From positions 1,674,001 through 1,738,000 of the forward strand of contig NC_135242.1 of assembly GCF_947623445.1 (NCBI RefSeq): 64,000 bases of DNA. The letters are read 5' to 3'. The notes beneath the pieces were generated by a model. The model saw only the letters and a list, made by a program, of their open reading frames with translations, did no database searches and was not told the origin of the DNA. This document shows positions 63,304 to 64,000 of the stretch, piece by piece (within the stretch, counting starts at the first letter, position 1; every line of letters starts with the position of its first letter). Origin of the DNA: Clavelina lepadiformis (Eukaryota; Chordata; Ascidiacea; Aplousobranchia; Clavelinidae). Made by a program: the position numbers and the translations under genes.

Positions 63304-63753
63304 GTTTATTGTGTCAATAGTTTTAACTTTGGCATTTACTCCAATATTTGATGGAGGAGGAAATTTATTTAACATGGATATACTTGGTTCATCAGTCTCA
63401 GTCTGTGAAACCTCATATTCTTTCAACAAAAAAGGTTCTTCTTCGATAGCTTTAACAACAGGAAGAATTGATGCCTTCTCAGAATATACTCCATCAATGC
63501 AAATTCCAAAGTCAGATTCTACAACTGCTGTTTGCGATGTTTCTTCACTTGGAATTGCATTGTTCATGGTTTCAGCTTTCTTTGTTTCTGCAAGAGTCTT
63601 TGAAACTCTATCTTCCATGTTTTTTTGCATTTGTGCAAATTCCATCTTCATATCTTGTCGAATTAACTAAAATTCTTGTCAAATAAGATCATTCATAACT
63701 TTTAATGAAACATCAACTTGAATCGTGGCTGGATCACACAGTTCACACTCCAT
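63304..63753 (-). pseudogene. truncated copy of the 39360-40460 gene
   Basis: From 63753 the complement reads MECELCDPATIQVDVSLKVM with TGA in NDLI-stop-QEF (shared with 40460) and an extra TAG three codons on. It then runs open as MKMEFAQMQKNMEDRVSKTL, AIEEEPFLLKEYEVSQTE, GVNAKVKTIDTINTAQ, ending in fused flank sequence. All fingers are missing: about 1.25 kb between the linker codon VKTI and the SINE head has been deleted. Confidence 0.82.
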
Positions 63754-63884
63754 GGTTTGATTGTTATGAATTTGATTGTTATGATTGTTAAAACCGAAAA
63801 CGTTCACATGTTTTCTGCTTGCACTTGTTTACTTTTCATATAAAAACGCTGTAATCATAGCAGCAAGAGGCTATACACCACAAG
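63754..63884 (-). promoter_or_regulatory. type-1b 5' flank, partial
   Basis: Shortened type-1b flank (ACTTGTTTACTTTTCATATA, GCTATACACCACAAG), interrupted by a transposon end at 63885. Confidence 0.45.
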
Positions 63885-64000
63885 CATAGGCGCCGAAGTT
63901 TACAAAATGTAGGGCGGAAAAGTTAATGGGTTCATATGTTTGGGAATTCTCCGTGTCAAGGATTGTTGTAAAAACACAAAATAAGATAAAATATACTTCT
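63885..64000. mobile_element. left end of a second GGCGCCGAA hAT-like element
   Basis: CATAGGCGCCGAAGTTTAC onward is nearly identical to 54734-54849 and runs off the window. It interrupts the type-1b flank in the sequence CACCACAAG, which is continuous in the other copies. Confidence 0.75.

Overview
The window is a eukaryotic (metazoan) tandem array of C2H2 zinc-finger (ZNF) genes, heavily decayed and full of small DNA transposons. Supporting signs are AT-rich sequence, splice acceptors just upstream of Kozak-like start codons, hAT, pogo, LINE and SINE sequences, and an animal selenoprotein (iodothyronine deiodinase) relic. The host looks like an invertebrate; an ascidian or other tunicate is my guess, but nothing here proves it.

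Layout. Genes on the left (about 0-25.7 kb) point right (+) and genes on the right (about 27-64 kb) point left (-), around an inversion centre near 26.4-26.6 kb. The + arm holds a pseudogene tail (1-770), an 8-finger gene (2354-3784), a trio of divergent ZNF relatives called here alpha, beta and gamma (5018-7411; a second, deleted copy at 10994-12740), a broken ZNF split by an LTR-like insert (8781-10422), a deiodinase relic (13.4-13.9 kb, -), a LINE 3' end (14.5-15.0 kb), a 10-finger gene (17184-18536), a type-3 pseudogene (20218-21640) and a ZNF with two lesions (24549-25707). The - arm holds decayed ZNFs (27.3-29.4 kb), a 9-finger gene (30160-31761), a ZNF wreck with a solo LTR and a 2.2 kb hAT element beside its start (32.3-36.6 kb), further wrecks (37.5-38.1 kb), a 6-finger ORF (39360-40358), a 9-finger gene (42964-44262), a transposon-rich gap (45-51 kb, with a Foldback-like element), an 8-finger gene (52720-54006), nested transposons (54.7-55.9 kb), a type-3 relative (56.7-57.4 kb), more wrecks, a 7-finger gene (60590-61942) and a truncated ZNF (63304-63753).

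Gene family. Nearly every ZNF here has the same plan: a roughly 60-residue N-terminal helical module (HPxxMQVDxLLKAISD..., then EFKSMRQDMK and an ENMEDM-like heptad stretch), a linker with one or two copies of a module containing an IKEEP-type sumoylation-like motif, then 6-10 C2H2 fingers with TGERPYQC linkers. I recognise no KRAB, SCAN, BTB or ZAD domain. The alpha, beta and gamma genes carry diverged versions of the same N-terminal module, so it appears to define a lineage-specific family. Intact ORFs are 2354, 17184, 30160, 42964, 52720 and 60590; 39360 is intact only from an internal methionine. All are probably shorter than their ancestors, because a degenerate terminal finger lies beyond several of the stop codons.

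Non-coding flanks fall into a few conserved types that travel with the genes and are sometimes shuffled, and several copies carry a mini-exon with a conserved GTATGT donor. All identifications come from reading the sequence; no database search was run.
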